A DNA stretch of 21,556 nt from Elusimicrobiota bacterium (GCA_003450735.1 DMEZ01000006.1:40965-62520); one strand, 5' to 3'; shown: positions 1 to 6,974, numbered from the stretch's first letter. Notes: generated by a model from the letters alone, not told the origin. Program-made: numbers and translations.

Positions 1-114
1 ATCATGCTGGTGTCGGTGACGGAGCGGACGCGCGAGATCGGCATCCGCCTCGCGATCGGCGCGCGCGCCCGCGAGGTGCTCCTCCAGTTCTTGGTCGAGG
101 CGGTCGTCCTCTCC
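1..114 (+). pseudogene. MacB/FtsX-type ABC permease fragment
   Basis: The reading frame entering from the window edge encodes MLVSVTERTREIGIRLAIGA followed by a short stretch ending VEAVVLS. This is the well-conserved segment near the C-terminus of MacB-type permeases, just before the last membrane helices. The homology stops at about position 114. The frame then runs into the antisense of a protease gene, so the final transmembrane segments are missing. The longer open frame that continues to position 429 is therefore not a real protein. Family assignment is firm from the motif. Whether the truncation is biological or an assembly artefact cannot be decided here. Confidence 0.7.
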
Positions 115-195
115 GTAGATGACCGTGGGTTCGACCGCCTGGGCGAAGACCTGCAAGGGGAACAGAGCGAGCACCGCGACAAGGGTCCGTTTCAT
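94..195 (-). CDS. 5' end of a second trypsin-like serine protease (partial)
   Basis: From an ATG at 195 the minus strand encodes MKRTLVAVLALFPLQVFAQA followed by a segment ending VIYGEDDRLD. It closely parallels the start of the complete protease at 1318 (MKRY..., signal peptide, VIYGDDDRLD). A strong Shine-Dalgarno GGAGG lies 6 nt upstream of the ATG. The signal peptide should be cleaved near VFA-QA. After codon 34 the protease similarity ends and the frame becomes antisense to the MacB fragment, so only the first 34 codons are supported. Probably a tandem paralogue of the next gene, cut by the junction at 94-114. Confidence 0.65.
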
Positions 196-300
196 TCTTG
201 CCTCCGTAGCTTCCGGCTTGGACCGATAGGATACCCAGCAATCCCAGCCCTTCCAGGGCCGAAGTCCCAGGCCGCGATTGGGCCAAAGGACCTAAACGAA

Positions 301-326
301 CCCCGCCGGCCTTTCGGCCGGCGGGG
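301..326 (-). terminator. Terminator hairpin after the serine protease
   Basis: Perfect 11-bp GC stem (301-311 with 316-326) and a 4-nt loop, 27 nt past the protease stop. On the minus strand it is followed by TTCGTTT, a short, imperfect U-tract. Placed correctly to end the protease transcript. Confidence 0.7.
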
Positions 327-352
327 CGCTTGGGGCTCGAGTAAGAGGGGTC

Positions 353-1318
353 TTACCGGGCCTTCGGCAGAGTCGTCTCGTCGGCGTTCGCCATGCCGAC
401 GAGCTGGCGCAGGACGGGGACGTTCTTGACCATGCGGACCTTGCCGCGCTGCGGGATCATGGAGGAGAGCGCGGAGAGCTTGGTGACGTCCTCGCCGCGG
501 CAGCCTTCGGAGGGGCACTTGTTGGAGACGCGGCACTCGCCCTTCCAGACGTAGTCGTTCTCGCCGCGGACCAGGATGCCCTCGACGAGGCCGGTCTTCG
601 CGTTGAAGACGGCCGAGCCGGAGTTCCCGCCGTAGGTGTCGAGGTTCGCCACGAAGTAGCCCTCGGGGGAGGCGTCGCGCACCGACGCGCCGCCCGCGAC
701 CTTGGTGGGCAGGCCGGCCGGGTGGCCGATGACGAAGAGGCCGGTGCCGTTCTCGATGACGCCGCCCCGGTTGATCTCGAGGACCTTGTGGCCCGCGACC
801 TTGCGGTCGAGCTTGACGAGCGCGTAGTCCGCGCCGGTGCCGACTTCCTCGCGCGCGATGATCTTCGAGCAGCCGTAGACCTGGGAGGGGTCGACCTGCT
901 TCGGGAGGACGCCTTCCTGCTTGACGCCGAAGCCGAACACGAACTTCGTGCCCTTGCAGGCGCTCTCCGAGCGGACGCAGTGGCCGGCCGTCATGATGAC
1001 GTCGGGGGCCACGAGCGAGCCGGAGCAGAAGGCGCCGGTGTGCTGGTCGTAGAAGGGCTCTTCCTTGCAGAGCGAGAGCTCTTCGCCGTAGTGGGAGGTC
1101 GAGAGCTTGCCGTCCGCGCCGACGTCGCCGGCCTTGAAGAGGGCGACCGTGGAATCGGCGAGCTGCTTGATGCGGGCGTTCTTGACCTGGTAGAGATCGA
1201 GCCGATCGTCGTCGCCGTAGATGACGTCGGGGGTGATCTGAGCGGAGACCTTCGCCGGGACCGTGAGGAACGCGGCGATGGCCAGGACGGTTAGGACGGC
1301 CGGGATATACCGTTTCAC
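353..1318 (-). CDS. Secreted trypsin-like (S1) serine endopeptidase
   Basis: A 321-aa chymotrypsin-fold protease. Residues 1-26 form a signal peptide with a likely cleavage at VSA-Q27, so it acts in the periplasm or outside the cell. All three catalytic residues are visible: His113 in TAGHCV, Asp164 in GADYALVKL and Ser234 in GGNSGSAV. Several cysteine pairs (84/98, 114/121, 262/268/273) suggest disulfides. The start is GTG at 1318, preceded by GGAGG at 9 nt spacing. The gene is followed by a strong hairpin at 301-326 and stands alone, but a paralogue begins directly downstream at 195. The S1 family is certain from the triad. The substrate is unknown; the cysteine-rich C-terminal part (about 255-280) is unusual compared with minimal trypsins. 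Confidence 0.93.
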   Translation of the reverse strand: MKRYIPAVLTVLAIAAFLTVPAKVSAQITPDVIYGDDDRLDLYQVKNARIKQLADSTVALFKAGDVGADGKLSTSHYGEELSLCKEEPFYDQHTGAFCSGSLVAPDVIMTAGHCVRSESACKGTKFVFGFGVKQEGVLPKQVDPSQVYGCSKIIAREEVGTGADYALVKLDRKVAGHKVLEINRGGVIENGTGLFVIGHPAGLPTKVAGGASVRDASPEGYFVANLDTYGGNSGSAVFNAKTGLVEGILVRGENDYVWKGECRVSNKCPSEGCRGEDVTKLSALSSMIPQRGKVRMVKNVPVLRQLVGMANADETTLPKAR

Positions 1319-1380
1319 CGAGTGCTACCTCCTTGAGTGGACTGCTAGGGGAATCTAAGCAAAGGCGGGATGTGGATGAC

Positions 1381-1398
1381 AAGGGCCCTTGGGCCCTT
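1381..1398 (-). terminator. Possible terminator hairpin after the PII-like operon
   Basis: 8-bp perfect inverted repeat (AAGGGCCC / GGGCCCTT, 2-nt spacer) just past the stop at 1419 on the minus strand. No U-tract follows, so it may be Rho-assisted or simply a GC palindrome. Confidence 0.35.
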
Positions 1399-1418
1399 TG
1401 ACCCTGTGCGGGGTAGGA

Positions 1419-2210
1419 CTATAGGGCAGAGCGGGCGAGTTGGACGAGCAGGCAGAAGAGGCCCGAGCCGATGGGGGCGAGGAAGCCCTGCACCACCGAG
1501 TTCCAGGCGGGGTAGTTGGCGTCGATCATCTTGAGGAGGATGGTGCTGAGGAGGAGGGCGAGAGCCGGGGGCGAGACGAACTCCCCGGGGAGGGCGAGCC
1601 AGGCGTTGACCTGCACGGCGCCGGCGAGGCCGGCGGCGCCCCAGGCGAGGATCCAGAGCCAGACGCGGGCGAGGTTGTAGCAGAGGCCGGCGAAGAGGCG
1701 GGTGAGGCCGGCGCCAAGGAAGATGCCGAGGAGGGCGAGGGCGCTCAAGAGGCCGGGAACAGACCAGAGCCAGAAGCGGCAGCGCGAGCGGTGGCGGGAG
1801 CAGGAGGAGAGGAAGTCCGTCCAGGCGCCGCGGATGGAGCCGGTCCAATTGAGGGCCTTGTCGGTGTGCCTTTGCTGGGTTTGGCGCAAACTCTCGAGCA
1901 CGGGGGCGCTCATGGCCGAGGATTGGCCCATGTCCTTGAGGCTGGAGAGGAGCTGGCGCTCTTCGTCGGTGAAGGATTGGGGGTCGGCGGCGGCTTGGTC
2001 GAGCATGCGCTGGAGGTCCGGGGGGATGGCCTGGATGCCGCCGGTTTCGGTCAGGGTGACGCTCGTGGACTGGGCCTGCCGGGAGAGGGCGGCGAGCTGG
2101 GAGAATTGGCCGGCGTTGGAGGAGCCGGGCGCGAGCTTGGCGAGGGCCTTGGGGCCCTGCGTGACGGCGAGGGCGAGGAACGCGAGGAAGAGGATGCGGC
2201 CGAGGCTCAT
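1419..2210 (-). CDS. Membrane protein of unknown function, partner of PII-like protein
   Basis: 263 aa, no family recognised. Residues 1-19 are a hydrophobic signal or anchor. Residues 30-130 are a polar, Gln/Ser-rich, probably helical exported domain containing TDEERQLLSSLKDMG. A short Cys/Arg/His-rich linker (136-145, SCSRHRSRCR) precedes about four membrane segments at roughly 146-170, 183-207, 213-229 and 238-259. The start ATG overlaps the stop of the upstream PII-like gene by 4 nt (ATGA), so the two are translationally coupled. The pairing of a PII-like trimer with a membrane protein recalls PII-type regulation of transporters, but nothing in this sequence identifies a substrate. Confidence 0.75.
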   Translation of the reverse strand: MSLGRILFLAFLALAVTQGPKALAKLAPGSSNAGQFSQLAALSRQAQSTSVTLTETGGIQAIPPDLQRMLDQAAADPQSFTDEERQLLSSLKDMGQSSAMSAPVLESLRQTQQRHTDKALNWTGSIRGAWTDFLSSCSRHRSRCRFWLWSVPGLLSALALLGIFLGAGLTRLFAGLCYNLARVWLWILAWGAAGLAGAVQVNAWLALPGEFVSPPALALLLSTILLKMIDANYPAWNSVVQGFLAPIGSGLFCLLVQLARSAL

Positions 2211-2530
2211 TTCTTGCCGGAGTAGAAGCCGACGGCCTTGATGACCTCTTGGACGTAGGCGAAGCCCATGCCGGGCTCTTCGAGGCGGCCGGCCTTGGTG
2301 ACGGCGGCGAGGACGGCGTCGGCGTGGGCGGGGTCGGTGACGACGAAGACGACCTGCTTCTCGGACTCGATGAACATGCCGAGGATGCCCAGCTTCTGGC
2401 GCACGCCGGTGCCTTGGGCGTAGAAGAAGGTGGCGCCGGTCGCGCCGGCTTCGAGGGCGGCGTCGAGGACGGCGTCGCCGAGCTTGCGCTGGGTGACGAT
2501 GGTGAGGAGGTGGAGGGGTTGGTCGGCCAT
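2207..2530 (-). CDS. PII-like signal transduction protein (non-canonical GlnB family)
   Basis: 107 aa. The pattern beginning LLTIVTQRKLGDAVLDAALEAGATG, with strands VVFVVTD and a C-terminal VQEVIKAVGF, fits the ferredoxin-like PII fold. The tyrosine-bearing T-loop of GlnB/GlnK is absent: the region is short and reads FFYAQGTGVRQKLGILGMFI. It is therefore a PII-like protein rather than a classical nitrogen sensor, and any ligand is unknown. The open frame extends upstream to 2662, but the start is set at 2530. A promoter (TTGACT-17-TATCCT) ends 6 nt before this ATG and no Shine-Dalgarno precedes it, implying a leaderless mRNA. It overlaps the next membrane gene by 4 nt. Confidence 0.82.
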   Translation of the reverse strand: MADQPLHLLTIVTQRKLGDAVLDAALEAGATGATFFYAQGTGVRQKLGILGMFIESEKQVVFVVTDPAHADAVLAAVTKAGRLEEPGMGFAYVQEVIKAVGFYSGKK

Positions 2531-2536
2531 GGTGGG

Positions 2537-2565
2537 AGGATAGATTAGGGGGAAGGGGAAGTCAA
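2537..2565 (-). promoter_or_regulatory. Sigma70-type promoter of the PII-like operon, leaderless
   Basis: -35 TTGACT (2565-2560), 17-bp spacer, -10 TATCCT (2542-2537). Only CCCACC separates the -10 box from the ATG at 2530, so transcription should begin at or within a base of the start codon. Confidence 0.7.
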
Positions 2566-2580
2566 CGAGGGACACTTCTT

Positions 2581-2609
2581 TTGCATCATTAGGATAGAAG
2601 AGATAGACT
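2581..2609 (+). promoter_or_regulatory. Promoter of the DUF2075-type gene, leaderless
   Basis: -35 TTGCAT (2581-2586), 17-bp spacer, -10 TAGACT (2604-2609). The ATG lies 7 nt further at 2617, so the mRNA should start at or next to the start codon. It is divergent from the PII-like promoter at 2537-2565. Confidence 0.65.
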
Positions 2610-2616
2610 CGAACCG

Positions 2617-4593
2617 ATGGAGCGCGCTTATTATTCCGACGCCATTGCCAATTTCCTAACAACTCCTTCTGAGAATATCCTTGGGAAGTTGACCCAGGCT
2701 AGCTCATTCCCTGTAGACCAACCCCAGAGAGATGCCTGGCTAGAGCAGATTGTGATTCTTCGAAAAGTCCTTTCAAAGCATCAGGGCTCATTGTACTTCG
2801 AATACTCCATTCCACGAATGGGCCGGCGAATTGATGTGGTGCTGCTCATTGAAGGAGTTGTTTTTATTCTTGAATTCAAAGTTGGTGAAGATGAATTTCC
2901 CGCGTACGCCATCGACCAAGTATGGGACTACGCTCTAGATCTCGGGAATTTTCATGAGCCCAGCCACAATCAGCTTATTGCACCAATACTCATCTCCACG
3001 CGAGCTCAAACCCCGCTGGCCATTTCGGTGGCCACGCAGCATGGGGACCAGATTCTTATTCCAATAAACGCAAATCCAGACACATTGCATGATGTGCTAG
3101 TTGCGGTACTTCGTTTTTCAAACGGTTCCAAAATCGACCGCGCAGGTTGGGAGGCCGGCAGATATTGCCCAACGCCAACTATTATTGAAGCGGCGATGGC
3201 ACTGTATTCGCGGCATTCCGTTAAGGATATCTCGCGTAGCGATGCGGGCGCCATCAACCTTGGAATAACTTCTGATGCAGTTTCACAGATAATCGCACAA
3301 GCGAAGCAGTTATCACGAAAATCAATTTGCTTTGTGACCGGCGTTCCTGGCGCTGGGAAAACCCTCGTCGGACTTAATATCGCCACCCAGCACGTCGACA
3401 AGGACAGCGAACTCTACAGCGTTTTCCTTTCGGGCAATGGGCCCCTTGTTGAAATCCTTCGAGAAGCGCTTGCTCGCGATAATGTCCGCGCAGGCAAAGA
3501 GCAAGGGAAACCAATCCGAAAAGGCGTCGCTCTCAGCGAGGTGAAGTCTTTTATTCAAAATGTTCACCATTTTCGTGATGACTGCCTAACCGATAAGACG
3601 GCCCCGCCTATTGAGCACGTCGCGCTTTTTGATGAGGCGCAGCGTGCCTGGGATTTGAAACAAACGGCTAATTTCATGCTTCGCAAGAAACGCATTTCGA
3701 ATTTCAATCAGTCAGAGCCGGATTTTCTGATTTCCTGCCTTAATCGGCACAAAGACTGGGCCGTCGTTGTTTGTCTGGTTGGCGGCGGGCAGGAGATCAA
3801 CACGGGAGAGTCCGGCATCAGCGAGTGGATTGAATCCTTAATCAAAAGCTACCCGGACTGGCACATTCATATTTCCCCACGTCTTCAGGACAGCGAGTAC
3901 GGGGCAGGCAAAGTATTAAAAGCTTTGGAATCTCGAAAAAATGTTGATTACAGAGAGGAACTGCATCTTGGAGTATCGATGCGCTCCTTCCGTGCAGAAC
4001 ACGTTTCCCTTCTGATTAAGCAACTATTGGATCTGGACGTGAAAGGAGCGCGTGAAACCTACTCCAAGGTAAAAGATAAATATCCAATCACTCTTACGCG
4101 AGACCTTAACAAGGCAAAGCGCTGGCTAAAAGACCACGCACGAGGCTCCGAGCGCTACGGCATCGTGGTGTCTTCACAGGCAGAGCGACTCAAACCGCAT
4201 GCGATCGACGTTAAGTCGCCAATGAATCCTGTCCATTGGTTTCTTGATGGGAAAGAGGATGTGCGGTCGTCTTATTACCTCGAAGATGTCGCAACAGAGT
4301 TTCATGTGCAAGGGCTTGAGCTGGATTGGGCGTGCGTGACATGGGACGCCGATTTTAGATATTCGCCGTCAGGATGGGACCACCGATCTTTTTGTGGCGC
4401 CCGGTGGACACAGATTCATAAAGATCATCGAAAAATGTATCTCAAGAATGCTTACCGGGTATTGCTCACTCGCGCACGGCAAGGAATGGTTATTGTTGTT
4501 CCAGAGGGTGAACGCAGCGACCCGACTCGTGTGCCGGAGTATTACTCTAACACCTTCAATTACCTGCAGGACATCGGCTTCCCGGTCATCTGA
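2617..4593 (+). CDS. DUF2075-type nuclease/helicase ATPase
   Basis: 658 aa in two parts. The N-terminal 200 residues carry a PD-(D/E)XK nuclease-like core: RIDVVLL (Asp73), then ILEFKVG (Glu86, Lys88). The rest is a superfamily 1-like ATPase with Walker A GVPGAGKT (242-249), Walker B HVALFDEAQ (334-342), a motif III-like segment GGGQEINTGESG (389-400), and C-terminal helicase-like motifs HVQGLELD (563-570) and YRVLLTRARQGM (613-624). This matches proteins annotated as DUF2075/DNA-RNA helicase, which often occur in defence or mobile contexts. A direct role in phage defence is inference. Codon usage is clearly AT-richer than the flanking genes, a sign of transfer. It has its own leaderless promoter and is a single-gene unit. 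Confidence 0.85.
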   Translation: MERAYYSDAIANFLTTPSENILGKLTQASSFPVDQPQRDAWLEQIVILRKVLSKHQGSLYFEYSIPRMGRRIDVVLLIEGVVFILEFKVGEDEFPAYAIDQVWDYALDLGNFHEPSHNQLIAPILISTRAQTPLAISVATQHGDQILIPINANPDTLHDVLVAVLRFSNGSKIDRAGWEAGRYCPTPTIIEAAMALYSRHSVKDISRSDAGAINLGITSDAVSQIIAQAKQLSRKSICFVTGVPGAGKTLVGLNIATQHVDKDSELYSVFLSGNGPLVEILREALARDNVRAGKEQGKPIRKGVALSEVKSFIQNVHHFRDDCLTDKTAPPIEHVALFDEAQRAWDLKQTANFMLRKKRISNFNQSEPDFLISCLNRHKDWAVVVCLVGGGQEINTGESGISEWIESLIKSYPDWHIHISPRLQDSEYGAGKVLKALESRKNVDYREELHLGVSMRSFRAEHVSLLIKQLLDLDVKGARETYSKVKDKYPITLTRDLNKAKRWLKDHARGSERYGIVVSSQAERLKPHAIDVKSPMNPVHWFLDGKEDVRSSYYLEDVATEFHVQGLELDWACVTWDADFRYSPSGWDHRSFCGARWTQIHKDHRKMYLKNAYRVLLTRARQGMVIVVPEGERSDPTRVPEYYSNTFNYLQDIGFPVI

Positions 4594-4634
4594 CGCACCA
4601 TCGCAACTGCTTTTGCTAATTTCGTCTCACCTTT

Positions 4635-4654
4635 AGGTTTTAAGCCTCCTGCGT
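4635..4654. repeat. 20-bp repeat, copy 1 (AGGTTTTAAGCC core)
   Basis: AGGTTTTAAGCCTCCTGCGT; 19 of 20 bases recur at 6795-6814 in the same orientation. The GG-TTTTAA-GCC core can form a small hairpin. It lies in the otherwise featureless gap 4594-4736 between the helicase and the ADP-ribosylglycohydrolase. Confidence 0.55.
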
Positions 4655-4736
4655 TCAATTCCCCGATGCAGAACACATCCACGAATCACGGCAAGGAACT
4701 CTCGACTGCCAAATGGCGGCGGCGGGCAAATACCAA

Positions 4737-5519
4737 CTAGAGCGCCATCTTCAGACCGCACTTCGCGTTGAAAGCATCGAGTATCGCCAGCAGCTCGGCT
4801 GAGAGCCTTTCTCGGACCTCCCGAACGATGCCCTCGGGGACGCCTCCATAGAAGGCCTGAGCGATCCCCCCCGCGATGCAGGCGATGGTATCGGAGTCCC
4901 CTCCCAGCAAGACAGCCTTCCTGATGCAGTCTTCGAACCCGTTGGACTCAAGGAACGCGATGATCGACTCGGGGACGGAGCCCTGGCAGGTCACGTCATA
5001 GCTGTAGTTCGCCTTGATCTGCGACAGGGTGCGGTTCAAATCGTAGCCGAAGCGCCGCGATACATCTTTTTTAATGATCTCCTTGTCCTTCGTTGTCCGC
5101 GCCAGGAAGATGGCCGCCGCGACGGCCTGCGCTCCCTTGATGCCTTCCGGATGGTTATGGGTGACCTCGGCGCTGCGCTGGGCCTCGCCCAACACGGCCT
5201 CGAGCGAATCGAACGCAAAGCCGACCGGGGACACGCGCATGGCGGAGCCGTTCCCGAAGCTGTTGTAAGGCCCCGTCCTATCCCAGACGACCCAAGTCCC
5301 GAAGCTCCTGCCGTAGCCGCGGTTCGGATGCGCCCTGGCATAGCGTTTGAGGAGGGTCTCGTAGTCGCCGCCGTTCAGGATGTGATCAGCCACGGCGAGG
5401 GTCAAGACCGTATCGTCCGTGAACCGCGAACGCGCGCAGAAGAGGTCGAAATCCGGATCGTCGGTATTGTGGAACTCGAAGACGGAGCCGATCACGTCGC
5501 CGGCGATCGCTCCCAGCAA
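4737..5519 (-). CDS. ADP-ribosylglycohydrolase (DraG/ARH family)
   Basis: 260 aa, full length for the family. It removes ADP-ribose from modified macromolecules or hydrolyses ADP-ribosyl conjugates with two Mg ions. Signature parts are present in order: N-terminal GAIAGDVIGS (3-12), metal-binding FTDDT (33-37), NGSAMRV (90-96), HNHPEGI (121-127) and the C-terminal metal-binding GGDSDTIACIAGGIA (206-220). The start is TTG at 5519, one base after the TAA of the preceding 125-aa gene, so translation is probably coupled. Grouping with a small unknown gene and a tiny cysteine protein suggests a small ADP-ribose signalling or toxin-reversal cassette. No ADP-ribosyltransferase or macrodomain partner is recognisable nearby, so the substrate remains open. 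Confidence 0.9.
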   Translation of the reverse strand: MLGAIAGDVIGSVFEFHNTDDPDFDLFCARSRFTDDTVLTLAVADHILNGGDYETLLKRYARAHPNRGYGRSFGTWVVWDRTGPYNSFGNGSAMRVSPVGFAFDSLEAVLGEAQRSAEVTHNHPEGIKGAQAVAAAIFLARTTKDKEIIKKDVSRRFGYDLNRTLSQIKANYSYDVTCQGSVPESIIAFLESNGFEDCIRKAVLLGGDSDTIACIAGGIAQAFYGGVPEGIVREVRERLSAELLAILDAFNAKCGLKMAL

Positions 5520-5520
5520 C

Positions 5521-5898
5521 TTAAGACCTTATCTTCATGATCTTCTTATGGGCCCTCAGCACCGCCCCCCGGAACTCGCCCAGCGTCCCCTCGAACTTGA
5601 ACTGCTTCCCCTTTATCCAGAGCGCCGCTCTTCCGACAGGCAGATAGCGGTATTCCACGGGCCCCAGGCAGATGTCTCTGTCTTTCAATGCCACGCCGTT
5701 CATCAGCGTGTGCAGGAATTTCCAGTCGGCGTAACAGAGGACCCACTTGAGCACAAAGCGCGCCTTCCGATCGTTCTTCTTGGCGTAGATCCTCACCCGC
5801 GCATCATCCGCCAGCATCTGGATGCAGAAATGATCGGTCACGGCGAGCTCTTCATAGCCGCAATCCAGATCCCGGAACAGTCCAAAATCTCTAGTCAT
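5521..5898 (-). CDS. Hypothetical protein, co-transcribed with ADP-ribosylglycohydrolase
   Basis: 125 aa, no family recognised. It is soluble, with no signal peptide or membrane segment. It begins MTRDFGLFRDLDCGYEELAV, contains aromatic/basic stretches (FVLKWVLCYADWKFLHTLM, about 48-66) and ends in a basic tail (RAHKKIMKIRS). The ATG at 5898 has a purine-rich GGAAAA stretch about 10 nt upstream. It starts 23 nt after the tiny four-cysteine gene and ends one base before the TTG of the hydrolase, so the three form an operon. A mixed alpha/beta domain is likely; whether it is a substrate, a regulator or a toxin-like partner of the hydrolase is unknown. Confidence 0.7.
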   Translation of the reverse strand: MTRDFGLFRDLDCGYEELAVTDHFCIQMLADDARVRIYAKKNDRKARFVLKWVLCYADWKFLHTLMNGVALKDRDICLGPVEYRYLPVGRAALWIKGKQFKFEGTLGEFRGAVLRAHKKIMKIRS

Positions 5899-5921
5899 TC
5901 CATTTTTCCTGTTTTACGACC

Positions 5922-6089
5922 TCACGGCTTCGGATCGATCTTCTCTTCCCAATGCTTGCAGCCGATATCCACCACATTCGGCGGGATATCCTTCACCGGC
6001 TGCCCAAGCTTCTCGAAATAGCCGCACTTGCCGAGGAAAGTCTCCGCCCCGGCGATGCGCTGATGGCGGCATGTCCAACAGGATTTCAT
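5922..6089 (-). CDS. 55-aa four-cysteine mini-protein (possible zinc ribbon)
   Basis: Starts MKSCWTCRHQRIAGAETFLG and ends CKHWEEKIDPKP. Four cysteines (4, 7, 22, 44), with CxxC at the N-terminus plus His9 and His46, suggest a structural zinc or iron site. An in-frame TGA five codons upstream fixes the ATG at 6089 as the only usable standard start. It lies 23 nt before the 125-aa gene in the same orientation, so it is probably the first gene of the ADP-ribosylglycohydrolase operon. Function unknown. Codon-level sense (KCGYFEKLGQPVKDIPPNVV) looks protein-like, while the other frames there do not. Confidence 0.65.
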   Translation of the reverse strand: MKSCWTCRHQRIAGAETFLGKCGYFEKLGQPVKDIPPNVVDIGCKHWEEKIDPKP

Positions 6090-6244
6090 CCTCAGATGGT
6101 ATCACAAAATGATTCGCACGGAACCCAGCGCGCTCAGCCCGCACCCCTGCGGCCAAAATGAGGCCAAAAGTATTTCCGCGTGTCCTGCGATGGCGACCCT
6201 GCTATTTGTGGGCAAGCCGGGAATCCCCCGCTTCCTCCTGGCCC

Positions 6245-6273
6245 TTGAAATATGTTACCAAACAGACTACACT
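6245..6273 (+). promoter_or_regulatory. Promoter of the 111-aa basic protein gene
   Basis: TTGAAA (6245-6250), 17-bp spacer, TACACT (6268-6273). Expected start about 6280, giving a leader of roughly 19 nt that contains a TTAGG Shine-Dalgarno-like stretch before the ATG at 6299. Confidence 0.6.
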
Positions 6274-6298
6274 AATAAGGATCGGCGTTAGGTAATTC

Positions 6299-6634
6299 AT
6301 GAACACGGTCAAAGGCGTCCTTTCAGAAGAGCTGGATAATTCAGAGCGCATGCTTGAAAAGTACAAGCAAGCGGTCAAGGCGCTTCCGAAAGGGAGTCTT
6401 GTCGCGAAGAAGATCAGGAACGGGGTCTTCTACTACCTGGCCTACAGGGTGGGACCGCGGATAAGATTCGAATACCTGGGGAAGCTATCCGCAAACCGGC
6501 TGGCGAATCACAAGAAGAAGCACGGCGAGGCGCAAGCCCGCAGGCTCCAATACCGGAAGCTCATCTCCGACCTGAAGAACCAAATCATCTTCCTCAAGCG
6601 CGCGTTGCACGAGCGAAAAAGACACTCCCGCTGA
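6299..6634 (+). CDS. Small basic protein, resembles DUF6788-type family
   Basis: 111 aa, strongly basic, mostly helical. The central pattern LPKGSLVAKKIRNGVFYYLAYRVG (29-52) followed by RFEYLGK (56-62) matches a widespread family of short proteins with a conserved YYYL-like strand, often annotated DUF6788 and frequently found in mobile or toxin-antitoxin-like neighbourhoods. The C-terminal half (75-110) is a long, Arg/Lys-rich helix (YRKLISDLKNQIIFLKRAL), probably a coiled coil. The start ATG has AGG about 9 nt upstream and a good promoter at 6245-6273. DNA binding is plausible from charge but not shown. The family number is from memory and less certain than the resemblance. Confidence 0.65.
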   Translation: MNTVKGVLSEELDNSERMLEKYKQAVKALPKGSLVAKKIRNGVFYYLAYRVGPRIRFEYLGKLSANRLANHKKKHGEAQARRLQYRKLISDLKNQIIFLKRALHERKRHSR

Positions 6635-6758
6635 CATCTCCCTGGATATCCGGACGACTTTCCACGGCTTGCCGCCCAAGTGGCGCGGCGCCATCATGAA
6701 AAGCCTCGATGAAGCCGACGCCGCGGACATCAGCACGATAATCGCTGCCGAAGCCTAG
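6576..6758 (+). pseudogene. C-terminal gene remnant without start codon
   Basis: In the +1 frame relative to the preceding gene, an open stretch ends at TAG 6756-6758. Its last part reads DISLDIRTTFHGLPPKWRGA then IMKSLDEADAADISTIIAAEA, which looks like genuine protein. The frame is closed by TGA at 6573 and holds no ATG, GTG or TTG before the Met at 6696. It is therefore a truncated or frameshifted tail of a gene that once followed the 111-aa gene. Family not recognised. Confidence 0.4.
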
Positions 6759-6775
6759 GCGCAATCTCCGATTTC

Positions 6776-6822
6776 GCGATTACTTACACCCAGGAGGTTT
6801 TAAGCCTCTTGCGTGTAATCGC
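6776..6822. repeat. Hairpin repeat, copy 2 of the AGGTTTTAAGCC family
   Basis: Outer arms GCGATTAC (6776-6783) and GTAATCGC (6815-6822) are perfectly complementary. The interior holds AGGTTTTAAGCCTCTTGCGT (6795-6814), nearly identical to 4635-4654. Lies between the gene remnant and the ATPase promoter. Confidence 0.6.
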
Positions 6823-6864
6823 AATATCCGCTTATTCCGTCAACACTAATTTTTTGAGCGACCC

Positions 6865-6917
6865 CCAGCCTTACACGCATATGTGGCCAAAATCCTCCAT
6901 GCGTGCAAGCAGGCTGG
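6865..6917. repeat. Inverted relative of the preceding hairpin repeat
   Basis: Two nested perfect 7-bp stems: CCAGCCT (6865-6871) with AGGCTGG (6911-6917), and CACGCAT (6874-6880) with ATGCGTG (6899-6905). Read on the minus strand, the interior (GGAGGATTTTGGCC, then TGCGTGTAA) resembles the copy at 6776-6822, but the outer stem sequence is different. Confidence 0.5.
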
Positions 6918-6938
6918 CGCAAAGGCCCTTCCGGCCCA

Positions 6939-6967
6939 TTGACATAGTTATAAATGCCATGTATAAC
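6939..6967 (+). promoter_or_regulatory. Near-consensus promoter plus operator-like inverted repeat of ATPase 1
   Basis: TTGACA (6939-6944), 17-bp spacer, TATAAC (6962-6967), with the ATG at 6975, 7 nt after the -10 box, so the mRNA should be leaderless. An inverted repeat AGTTATA (6946-6952) / TATAACT (6962-6968) with a 9-nt gap overlaps the -10 box, a plausible repressor site, perhaps autoregulatory. Confidence 0.72.
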
Positions 6968-6974
6968 TTATGCA

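Noticed and set aside
4..429. Long plus-strand open frame continuing from the MacB fragment
   Set aside because: After position 114 it is antisense to a protease start and to intergenic DNA; no protein-like signal.
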